Assembly: GCA_035273425.1 (NCBI GenBank)
Contig: DATEPB010000030.1
Location: 74,184-138,183, forward strand
Direction of reading: 5' to 3'
DNA from: PSRF01 sp035273425
GTDB lineage: Bacteria; Acidobacteriota; Blastocatellia; Pyrinomonadales; Pyrinomonadaceae
Length of the DNA: 64,000 bases
Shown: positions 52,109-59,639 of the stretch, one piece after another
Layout: each line of letters begins with the position of its first letter
Numbering within the stretch: position 1 is the stretch's first letter
Position numbers and translations under genes: made by a program
Notes under the pieces: model-generated
What the model was told of the DNA's origin: nothing
Database searches by the model: none
The model's input: only the letters and a program-made list of their open reading frames with translations

Positions 52109-54733
52109 TCATGAAGCGCGCAGCACTGCGAGTGGCTTGCGCGACAGTGATTGCAAACTCGCCAGCACACCCACCACCACAACCAACGCGACCGTACCAG
52201 CGATCCCGACGGCGATCACAGGCGGATCAAAGCTCCATGGAATCTCAAACAGAAAACGTGCCATTGAATACGACAGCGCGAGGGCCGCGGCCGCACCAAT
52301 TATTCCAGCAATCAGTCCCAGCAAGCCGTATTCGGCCACTACAATAGTGAGCACAGTCTTACGCGTGGCGCCTAACGTCTTCAACAATGCCGACTCATAC
52401 GCTCTTTGGTACTTCGTCATCGCGATTGAACCAATCAGGATCAGCGTCCCGCTGAAAAAGACAAAGCCGCCAACGAAGGTCACCGCCAGGGTTACGTTGC
52501 CCAGGATCCGTTTCACGAGTTGGATAACTTCAGCAACGTCGATGATCGAAACATTGGGGTATTTCTCGACCACTAACCGTTGCAAACGAGCACGTCCGCT
52601 ATCCTCGGCTGGTCCATCGATGCCACCCACGTACATAGTTGGCGCATTCTCAAGGGTGTTGGGCCTGACCAGGATCAAAAAGCCAGTTCGCGACTTCCGC
52701 CAATCGATCCTTCGCACACTTGTCACGCGCGCAGTTAGCTTCCGCCCCACAATGTCGAGAGTAATGGTTGTGCCTAAATCTAATCCCTGCAGGCCCTGCA
52801 TCTCTTCGGAAATGGAAACCTCTGGTTCAGTTGCGGGTGTCGGTTCCCACATTTTCCCGGCAACGATCGTTTCATTTGGTTCAAGGTTGGGCCGGTAGGT
52901 AAGGACATATTCGCGCCCAAGTCTCCCACGATCACCTCGCATTTCGCCGGAGCCCAAATCGATCTCACGGCCGTTGATTGCGGCTATTCGAGCGCGGACT
53001 GTTGGAATTAGGTCGACGCTTTCTCCGGTCTCATCCTTGATAAGTTTCTCAAGCCCGGCTTTCTGATCTTTTTGAACATCGATCAGGTACATGTTGGGTA
53101 GATCGCCGCGGTTGGCTGGATCCAATTCAAGCAGCAGATTCCGCTGGAGCGATTGGACGGCGATTACCAGGAATGCACCGAGGCCCACAGCCATGATTAT
53201 CACTCGGGTCTGATTGCCAGGCCGGTGAAGGCTATTGATTGCATGACGAATCGGAAACGATTGAATCTGACGAGTGCGCCTGACCATCCACAATAGAACG
53301 AACGAGGCGAGTTGTAACAAGAGGGCCGCAGCGAACAAGCCACCGAGAAAAAACGCTCCTACCTTTAGAGAACCGGCCTGCCACGAGAATACAGCGACTA
53401 GTCCAGCGACGACCGCCAGCGCAGTTAATAACCTCATCCAGTCAAAACTTCGCGCTGATGAATCTCTCTTTGCAGCCTCAGTGCTCTCTCTGCCTCTGTG
53501 GTGGACCAGCCTCCCAAGAAAAGACCGCACCGAGGAAAGGATGCCAGAAGCGGTCGGCGAGTCGTCTTCATTTCGCAGCAACATGTTTGGCCTGATGTGC
53601 CGAATTCGAAGTAAGGGCAACGCAGAAAAAAGAATAGAAATCAGCAGGCCAAGCAGGAGACCCTGGACCACCGTTCCAGGTCTCAATGAGTTGCTCATGT
53701 TCGCCGGCAAACTTTCAGCAAAATATTTCCCGGCGCCGATAAGCGCCAGCTTCGCCAATGCGATGCCGAACAAGCTCCCGGCTATTCCTAAAGTTATTAC
53801 CTGCGCGACGTAGATGATTGTGATTAGCCGGCTCGTGGCTCCTACGCATTTCAACACTGCGATCGCTTTTTTCTTTTGCTCGATGAAGACGCGCGTAACA
53901 TTGGCGATGCCGATGCCGCCCAGCACCAGAATCACCAGGCCAATAAGCGACAGATAATTTTCTGACCGCGTATATTGTTCGTTGATGTTTTGCTCCGACT
54001 CCTTGTACGTGCGCACGTTGATGAGATTGTTCTTGAGAGTCGTCCGCAATTGTCCAACGACTGCATCGAGTGAATCCTCATCAGTAGTCAAAAGAATCCG
54101 GTGCCGAGATCGGCTTCCAAAACCAATAAGGCCAGTTTCATCTATAGCGGCTCTCGCGATAAACACACGCGGGCCCAGACGAAACCCGGCGCCTCCTCCA
54201 GGATCAGCAGTGATGACGCCGCGAATCTGAAAAGCGACGGTCCCGATCTTCAATTCCTCGCCGACACTCAAGTTGAGTCGATCCAATAGCCCCTGTCCGA
54301 CGATCGCGCCATGGTTCTCCAACATCCTGGCATCGAAACGACGCCCATCAGTAAGAGTCGAATCGCCGTATAACGGAAAACCTGGTGCAACGGCTTTCAG
54401 TTCGACGAGTTGGGCACCGGCTTTTGACGGATCAACGGGACGTGCCATCGTCGGCAATTCCACCGTCTCAGTCTTGCCGGTAACCAATGTGCTTTGAGCG
54501 ATCTGATTGATAGCCGCGAGGGTTGGTTCATCGAGCGCACGGGTTGAGTCAATCTGGATGTCAGCTCCGAGGAGAAGACGCGCCTGACTGACGAGGGCTG
54601 AGTTTGCATTTTGAAGAGTCGAGCGGAGGGCCACGATCGAGCCAACGCCTACGCCGATGCAGATGAAGAAGAAAAGCAGGCGCTTCCAGGAAGATCGAAT
54701 CTCGCGCAGCGCCATGTTGAGCACGAAATTCAT
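52109..54733 (-). CDS. FtsX-like ABC transporter permease (YbbP type)
   Basis: The 874-residue protein has the YbbP/LolC-like layout: N-terminal helix (about 17-37), a large periplasmic MacB-PCD-like domain (about 45-240), three helices (about 258-380), a second half after about residue 435 with helices near 436-455, 460-480 and 505-525, another periplasmic part, and C-terminal helices. It is the permease partner of the ATPase encoded upstream; the two overlap by ATGA. Near residue 409-423 it carries a stretch (VHHRGRESTEAAKRD) coded by a dispersed intergenic repeat. The cargo is unknown; YbbAP systems are linked to lysophospholipid or lipid handling beside TesA. Confidence 0.9.
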   Translation of the reverse strand: MNFVLNMALREIRSSWKRLLFFFICIGVGVGSIVALRSTLQNANSALVSQARLLLGADIQIDSTRALDEPTLAAINQIAQSTLVTGKTETVELPTMARPVDPSKAGAQLVELKAVAPGFPLYGDSTLTDGRRFDARMLENHGAIVGQGLLDRLNLSVGEELKIGTVAFQIRGVITADPGGGAGFRLGPRVFIARAAIDETGLIGFGSRSRHRILLTTDEDSLDAVVGQLRTTLKNNLINVRTYKESEQNINEQYTRSENYLSLIGLVILVLGGIGIANVTRVFIEQKKKAIAVLKCVGATSRLITIIYVAQVITLGIAGSLFGIALAKLALIGAGKYFAESLPANMSNSLRPGTVVQGLLLGLLISILFSALPLLRIRHIRPNMLLRNEDDSPTASGILSSVRSFLGRLVHHRGRESTEAAKRDSSARSFDWMRLLTALAVVAGLVAVFSWQAGSLKVGAFFLGGLFAAALLLQLASFVLLWMVRRTRQIQSFPIRHAINSLHRPGNQTRVIIMAVGLGAFLVIAVQSLQRNLLLELDPANRGDLPNMYLIDVQKDQKAGLEKLIKDETGESVDLIPTVRARIAAINGREIDLGSGEMRGDRGRLGREYVLTYRPNLEPNETIVAGKMWEPTPATEPEVSISEEMQGLQGLDLGTTITLDIVGRKLTARVTSVRRIDWRKSRTGFLILVRPNTLENAPTMYVGGIDGPAEDSGRARLQRLVVEKYPNVSIIDVAEVIQLVKRILGNVTLAVTFVGGFVFFSGTLILIGSIAMTKYQRAYESALLKTLGATRKTVLTIVVAEYGLLGLIAGIIGAAAALALSYSMARFLFEIPWSFDPPVIAVGIAGTVALVVVVGVLASLQSLSRKPLAVLRAS
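53468..53506 (-). repeat. HHRDTE-type repeat, copy 2, inside the permease gene
   Basis: On the minus strand CCACCACAGAGGCAGAGAGA and the following bases match the family copies at 505-560 and 55461-55570. Insertion kept the reading frame of the permease. Confidence 0.75.
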
Positions 54734-55440
54734 AGCGGTATGACCCCGGCAATTACTCGATCGTCTGTGCCCCGCAGTCCATCCGATACGACCTGGCCGT
54801 CGCTCAAAGCAATACTGCGATCGGCACGTCCGGCAAGATTGTGATCATGTGTAACCAGAATTAATGTCGCTGATCTTCGCTGATGAATCTCCACCATCAG
54901 ATCAAAAATATGACGACCATTGTGCGAGTCAAGATTTCCAGTAGGCTCGTCGGCCAGCAGTATCGATGGATTATTTGAAAACGCGCGGGCGATGGCTACG
55001 CGTTGTTGTTCGCCACCAGATAACTGAGAAGGGTAATGATCTGCGCGAGCCGTCAGGTCAACATCAACAAGGAGTTGTCGAGCCCGAGCGTGGGCGTCGG
55101 CTACACCGGCAATCTCCATCGGGACTAGAACATTTTCGAAAGCAGTGAGTGCTGGGATCAGATGGAACGATTGGAAAACGAATCCAATCTTCTTGCCTCG
55201 CAATAAGGCCAGCGCGTCTTCGTTCATGTCGACGATGGATTCGCCATCAATGCGAATGTCGCCGGAGGTGGGCGCATCAAGTCCAGCGATGAGCCCGAGT
55301 AGCGTGGACTTGCCGCTGCCAGAAGGCCCGACGACGGAAATGAACTGGCCATCGGGGATGGTAAGATTCAGCGAATGCAGAATCGTCAGTGTTTCGGAAC
55401 CTGAGGGAACCTGTTTAGAGACGTTGGTTAATTCGATCAT
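54730..55440 (-). CDS. ABC transporter ATP-binding protein (YbbA/LolD type)
   Basis: The 236-residue ATPase shows Walker A GPSGSGKSTLLGLI near residue 36, the signature LSGGEQQRVAIARAFSNNP near 140, and Walker B ILLADEPTGNLDS near 160. It overlaps the permease gene by four bases (ATGA). It is divergent from the esterase gene, the arrangement known for ybbA-ybbP and tesA in proteobacteria. It is probably part of an extraction-type ABC system in the inner membrane. Confidence 0.95.
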   Translation of the reverse strand: MIELTNVSKQVPSGSETLTILHSLNLTIPDGQFISVVGPSGSGKSTLLGLIAGLDAPTSGDIRIDGESIVDMNEDALALLRGKKIGFVFQSFHLIPALTAFENVLVPMEIAGVADAHARARQLLVDVDLTARADHYPSQLSGGEQQRVAIARAFSNNPSILLADEPTGNLDSHNGRHIFDLMVEIHQRRSATLILVTHDHNLAGRADRSIALSDGQVVSDGLRGTDDRVIAGVIPL

Positions 55441-55460
55441 GATTTTGAATTGAATATGAG

Positions 55461-55570
55461 TTTGCTCTTTCTCTGTGCCACCTCGGTGCCCTCCGTGTCT
55501 CTGTGGTGGATTATGCCCAACGAAACTTCCACCACAGAGTCACAGAGAACGCTGAGGATGCACAGAGAGT
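55461..55570. repeat. Inverted pair of HHRDTE-type repeats in the ybbA/tesA divergent spacer
   Basis: Copy 3 (55461-55510) is in minus orientation and copy 4 (55528-55570) in plus orientation, with the CCACCACAGAG ends facing each other. The spacer between the ATPase and esterase starts is filled mainly by this pair. Confidence 0.8.
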
Positions 55571-55605
55571 TGCTAGATTGCTTCCAGCAACTGCACTTAA
55601 AAATC

Positions 55606-56283
55606 ATGCCCAAACTCTTGTCCATTTTCATCCTTGGAGTGCTTTGTCTTGTTGGATGCTCAAAACAAAGCGCCCCTGCTACGAATTCCGTTCCCGTAGG
55701 ATCAGCGACGCCGGCAGGGACGCAAACTACGAAGAGTTTACCGAAGATCGTGGCATTCGGCGACAGCCTCACAGCCGGACTGGGCCTGTCCGCGAATGAA
55801 GCCTTTCCGGCGCTCTTGCAGGAGCGACTAAAACGGGACGGTTATGACTACGAAGTGGTTAACGCTGGTGTTTCAGGGGACACGAGCGCGGGCGGTGTTC
55901 GCCGGATTGAATGGGCCCTCGACGGCGATGTGCGGTTCTTGATCCTCGAGTTAGGAGCAAACGATTTTTTGCGCGGACAGCCAGTGGCCGAAACGAAGAA
56001 GAATTTGGAAACGATTATCGATCGAGCTCAGGCCAGGAATGTGAAGGTGTTGCTGGCGGGAATGCTGGCGCCAACCAACGCGGGCCGCGAATACCAGGAG
56101 CAGATCCGGAATATGTTTGTGGAAGTGGCGCGCGAGAAAAACGTGACGCTGATTCCGTTCTTTCTCGAAAGCGTCGCCGGTATGGAAGGTCTAAATCAGG
56201 CGGATGGTATTCATCCGAATGTGGAAGGGACGAAGCTGGTCGCGGAGACGGTTTATAAGCACCTTAGGCCGATGCTTGATTAA
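55606..56283 (+). CDS. tesA: GDSL-family arylesterase / lysophospholipase L1-like lipoprotein
   Basis: The ATG at 55606 starts a lipoprotein signal (lipobox LVGC, Cys at about residue 17). The 225-residue protein has the GDSL esterase catalytic features: Ser in IVAFGDSLTAGLGLS, the GAND block in ILELGANDFLRG, and Asp-His in QADGIHPNVEGT near the end. This is the TesA/lysophospholipase L1 type. It is transcribed divergently from the ABC ATPase. Open frame extends upstream, but that part is coded by repeat sequence and is unlikely to be translated. Confidence 0.88.
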   Translation: MPKLLSIFILGVLCLVGCSKQSAPATNSVPVGSATPAGTQTTKSLPKIVAFGDSLTAGLGLSANEAFPALLQERLKRDGYDYEVVNAGVSGDTSAGGVRRIEWALDGDVRFLILELGANDFLRGQPVAETKKNLETIIDRAQARNVKVLLAGMLAPTNAGREYQEQIRNMFVEVAREKNVTLIPFFLESVAGMEGLNQADGIHPNVEGTKLVAETVYKHLRPMLD

Positions 56284-56321
56284 CGCGAAAGCAAGTGACA
56301 ATAGGCGTGAAGTTAAAAAAG

Positions 56322-56467
56322 CAGATTTTCCATATCTCATTTTCCATTTCTCATTTGCCATTGCTGAATTTCTTTTCGCAGTGGCATGAAGTCATTTATG
56401 AAGCTGCGATAACGCAACCGTCAGGCAATGGCAAATGAGAAATGGAAAATGAGATATGGAAAATCTG
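56322..56467. repeat. Perfect 43-bp inverted repeat downstream of tesA
   Basis: Arms at 56322-56364 and 56425-56467 are perfect inverted copies (CAGATTTTCCATATCTCATT...), with a 60-base loop. The family recurs at 57431-57603 and as a fragment at 12155-12190. Confidence 0.95.
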
Positions 56468-56539
56468 CCTTCTATTTCCGCTGCCTCCTTCTGATGCCAG
56501 AAAGGAAAGGGCGGCATAGAGTAGCCGCCGTTGCCTCCC

Positions 56540-57301
56540 CTACTTAGGCGCGAGACTGCACTGGTTTGGCATCCGGCCATCAAATTGGAAGTTTGAGGCG
56601 ACTACGACTGGTTGGTCGGAGACGACTCTGACAGTGAAGGCCACGTTAGTGGTAACCCCACCGACGAATTGAGGCATCAGCCATTCGAAGTCCCTTGTGT
56701 GCGATGGAGAGAGGGCAACCGGGGCCGCATCCCCTGGATAAACTGAAGCGGCGCCGGGAACCGTTACGCCTGCCAAATTAGCACCGTCTTTGTCGAGGAT
56801 ATTTACAGTAACGTTGGCGGTTACTGCACTCGAATTGAAGATATAGACGTCCGCCCTGGAGTTGGAGCCTGACTGCGGGAAATGCGCTGGGGTGCAAATC
56901 CACACATAGGGAGCTCCCCCGGATGACGGACCGGGAGGTCCTGTCGGCCCTGTGGGACCAGTGGGACCAGTCGGCCCAGTTGGACCAGTCGGGCCGGTTG
57001 GACCGGTCGGTCCCGTTGGTCCCGTTGGTCCAGTCGGACCCGTTGGCCCGGTCGGGCCGGTAGGACCGGTTGGGCCTGTTGGTCCAGTTGGCCCCTCAAT
57101 ATTCCACTCCACGCGATTTTCGTTGTTATGGCAGGCGGTCGCGGAGTCCACCAGCCGCATGTTTCCATTACCCGGATTAACACATGCCTCGAGCACATTT
57201 GACGTACTCGCAGCCTTCATAACCAGTGGCATAGTGAGCAGTAGTGCGCCGAGAGCGACCAGAGCGATTGTGACAGTTCGACGTACTGGGGTGATCTTCA
57301 T
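56540..57301 (-). CDS. Secreted collagen-like protein with GPT repeats
   Basis: The 253-residue protein has an N-terminal signal/anchor (about 9-30), a short globular part with two cysteines (CVNPGNGNMRLVDSATAC), then about 17 Gly-Pro-Thr triplets (about residues 70-122) ending GPPGPS. A C-terminal beta-rich domain follows (about 128-253). Such triplets form collagen-like triple helices; Thr at Y can be glycosylated in bacteria. It is probably a cell-surface fibre protein. The DNA of the triplets uses many codons, so the repeat is not recent tandem duplication of one unit. It lies between two inverted repeats of the same family. Confidence 0.9.
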   Translation of the reverse strand: MKITPVRRTVTIALVALGALLLTMPLVMKAASTSNVLEACVNPGNGNMRLVDSATACHNNENRVEWNIEGPTGPTGPTGPTGPTGPTGPTGPTGPTGPTGPTGPTGPTGPTGPTGPTGPTGPPGPSSGGAPYVWICTPAHFPQSGSNSRADVYIFNSSAVTANVTVNILDKDGANLAGVTVPGAASVYPGDAAPVALSPSHTRDFEWLMPQFVGGVTTNVAFTVRVVSDQPVVVASNFQFDGRMPNQCSLAPK

Positions 57302-57430
57302 GTCAATCTCCTTCTGAGGCGAGAGGCCCCTTGAACCGAATAGTTTGAGCGCGGAATCTATTGATTAGCTCAGGAGGTTGTCAAGGGAATTGGCGGGTTG
57401 AGGAGAGGAGGGAGGGGTGGTAGCGACAAG

Positions 57431-57603
57431 CAGATTTCCACTTCTCATTTCTCATTTTTCATTGCCGGGGAGAAGCTAGTAGTTCAGAGTTCAAGCTTTA
57501 GCTTGCGTCGCGGAGCCACAGCCTAAAGGCTGAACTCTGAACTTCGGGTCTAAGCTCCGGCAATGGCAAATGAGAACTGACAAATGAGATATGGAAAATC
57601 TGC
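57431..57603. repeat. Nested inverted repeats upstream of the collagen-like gene
   Basis: The outer pair (57431-57468 and 57558-57603) belongs to the ATTTCTCATTT family of 56322-56467. Between its arms lies the TTCAGAGTTCAAGCTTTAGC palindrome (57478-57546), a second copy of the element at 8495-8566. No gene occurs in 57302-57624. Confidence 0.85.
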
Positions 57604-57624
57604 TCGTCGCTTCCGGCGGGCGTA

Positions 57625-58491
57625 CTACGACTGCCGTACAATCGCGACGGACATATCGTCGACCAGGGGACAGGCAGCAGCGAAGTCCTGAACCGCACCC
57701 AGGACAGAGAAGAGTACCGAGTCGGCTGGTCCGCCTTGAGCGCGTCGCAACTGCATCTCAAGGCGCGCATCGCCAAATTCGTTCCCTGCGCAATCTTCGG
57801 AATCGGTGATGCCGTCCGAATAGATCATCAACACATCACCTTCGTGAAGTTTGACCCATCCGCTGACATAAGGGGCGGCGGCCATCACTCCCAGCAAGAG
57901 TCCGCCATCCGACAGCAACTCCAATTCGCCATTGGCGCGCAGGAGCAACGCAGGCGGATGCCCGGCGCTACAGTAGTTGAGTAGTCCTGTGTTCGTATCA
58001 AGTTTCGCCAGGAACAAACTTGCCAGTGGCACGGTCGATTCTCTAAGACACACATCGCGGTTTACCCCGGCCACAATCGCTTCCGGCCTGCAAGTAGTGG
58101 CCACGCGCGAGCCAACCAATCCCACCAGGTGCGTGGTCCACATGCCGGCAGCCAGGCCTTTGCCACAAATATCGCCCAGCGCCATGATCACGCTGCCGTC
58201 TTTCTCATCCACGGTAAAAAAATCACCGGGCAGGTGGCGCACCGCAAAAATCTCGCTCGCGATTTCAAAATTACCGTGACGCACGAGGCGAGGTGCGCAG
58301 AGACGGCGATGGACCTGAGCAGCTTCGAAAATCTCTGTGTGCAACTCCGCGTAGTCTTTTTGCAGAGTAGCCAGCCTGCTCTCTAGGTTCTCGCGTGGCT
58401 CTTGCACAGAACGCCGGCGGCGTCCTGGGTACATCCGAACATTAACTGATCGCTTGGTTGCAACGGCAGCGTTTAATAGTGTCTGGCTCAT
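57625..58491 (-). CDS. SpoIIE/RsbU-type PP2C serine phosphatase
   Basis: The 288-residue protein has a basic N-terminus, a short coiled coil (about 35-60) and a PP2C-like phosphatase domain of the SpoIIE type (about 70-288): HLPGDFFTVDEKDGSVIMALGDICGKGLAAGMW with both metal Asp residues, YCSAGHPPALLL, LMIYSDGITDSED and VDDMSVAIV. Members of this family dephosphorylate anti-anti-sigma factors in partner-switch pathways. No STAS or anti-sigma gene is adjacent. It has no sensor domain beyond the coiled coil. Confidence 0.9.
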   Translation of the reverse strand: MSQTLLNAAVATKRSVNVRMYPGRRRRSVQEPRENLESRLATLQKDYAELHTEIFEAAQVHRRLCAPRLVRHGNFEIASEIFAVRHLPGDFFTVDEKDGSVIMALGDICGKGLAAGMWTTHLVGLVGSRVATTCRPEAIVAGVNRDVCLRESTVPLASLFLAKLDTNTGLLNYCSAGHPPALLLRANGELELLSDGGLLLGVMAAAPYVSGWVKLHEGDVLMIYSDGITDSEDCAGNEFGDARLEMQLRRAQGGPADSVLFSVLGAVQDFAAACPLVDDMSVAIVRQS

Positions 58492-58659
58492 GAGACCCTT
58501 GCCCCTCTATCAGGTGGACTTAACTAGGAAAACGGAACAATCCACTATCGCGCTCGAATCAGTACTTAAATTTACTTCGCGAATTTTGGGAACGTGGTGG
58601 ATCGCTTTCGATTCTATGAATGCTGACGCTTGAAACGTCACAGTTGTTAACAACTGATC

Positions 58660-59403
58660 TCAACCAACGAATTTATAACCACTGCCGTGAACGGTCAGGA
58701 TAAAACGCGGTTCTTCAGGATTCGGCTCCAGCTTCTGGCGTAGATGAACGATATGCGTGTCGACAGTTCGTGTATTGGGATAGTTTTCGTATCCCCACAC
58801 CGCATCCAGCAAACGATCGCGACTGTGAGTTTCCACGGGATGCGAGACGAAATATGCCAGTAGCGCAAACTCCTTGGCCGAGAGTTCGACTGGTCGGCCG
58901 GCGCGCAGCACTTGATTGCTGCGAATATTCACTTCCACATCGCTGAACTTATAAACCTCGGCTGCGGGCGCTTGTGGTGAAGCTCGTCTGAGTACAGCCT
59001 TCACCCGGGCCATCAATTCGCGAATGGAGAATGGCTTGGTGACGTAGTCGTCTGCGCCTAGTTCAAGACCCACAACTTTGTCGATCTCCTGTCCTCGCGC
59101 AGTCAACATGATTATCGGCAACGCCGGTCGGGTGGTCTTCAGTTGCTTGCAAACATCGAGACCACTCATTCGGGGCATCATTACGTCAAGCACGACCAAA
59201 TCGGGATTGTCAGCCAGCGCTCGTTCGAGGCCCGCCACTCCGTCGGCGGCGCTGATAACTTCATAGCCCTCATATTCAAAGTTGTCGCGCAGGCCCGCGA
59301 CCATCGCCGGCTCATCTTCGACAATCAGGATGCGGGTTTTGGGAGTTGAGTGGCTGGAGGTCCCGTTGCCGTTTGAATGCTCGAGTTCGGATTTTCTTTT
59401 CAT
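58660..59403 (-). CDS. OmpR/PhoB-family response regulator
   Basis: The 247-residue protein has an N-terminal Ser/Asn-rich leader (about 1-20), a receiver domain (about 24-138) with the acidic pair DE, the phosphorylated Asp in LVVLDVMMPRMSG near residue 73, conserved Thr in MLTARG and Lys in YVTKPFS, and a C-terminal winged helix (about 150-247; RPVELSAKEFALLAYF, TRTVDTHIVHLRQKLE). It is downstream of a histidine kinase on the same strand and is presumably its partner, although 236 bases with a repeat separate them. Confidence 0.93.
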   Translation of the reverse strand: MKRKSELEHSNGNGTSSHSTPKTRILIVEDEPAMVAGLRDNFEYEGYEVISAADGVAGLERALADNPDLVVLDVMMPRMSGLDVCKQLKTTRPALPIIMLTARGQEIDKVVGLELGADDYVTKPFSIRELMARVKAVLRRASPQAPAAEVYKFSDVEVNIRSNQVLRAGRPVELSAKEFALLAYFVSHPVETHSRDRLLDAVWGYENYPNTRTVDTHIVHLRQKLEPNPEEPRFILTVHGSGYKFVG

Positions 59404-59460
59404 TGGTAATTATCCTTATGTGGCTCGCTTTGGCCGACCTAGCGTTTACTAAGGTCAGTT

Positions 59461-59605
59461 TCGCAACTCGCAGTCGGGAAGGAGGGCCTGCCCCCGCTGT
59501 TTGTCTCCCAACTCAGACGATTTTTTAGATTGTTCGTAGCGCATTGATCGCTTGTTCGGAGTAACTCAACTTGAGCGGGGGCAAGCCCTCCTTCCCGACT
59601 GCGAT
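59461..59605. repeat. CCCCGCTCTTC-family inverted repeat between kinase and regulator genes
   Basis: CAGTCGGGAAGGAGGGCCTG...CCCCCGC at about 59471-59498 is inverted at 59572-59605 (GAGCGGGGGCAAGCCCTCCT...). It lies in the transcript between the histidine kinase stop and the response regulator start. Confidence 0.85.
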
Positions 59606-59639
59606 ATTCCAGGTCGTATCCAGGAATCGGAAATAGTAC

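Noticed and set aside
55450..55605. Upstream in-frame extension of the esterase gene (52 codons)
   Set aside because: It is coded by the HHRDTE repeat pair, and the lipoprotein signal begins at the ATG at 55606.
56952..57317. Plus-strand frame with GPV triplets, resembling a second collagen-like protein
   Set aside because: It is the reverse complement of the GPT codons; the minus frame has the signal sequence and the C-terminal domain, and so is the gene.
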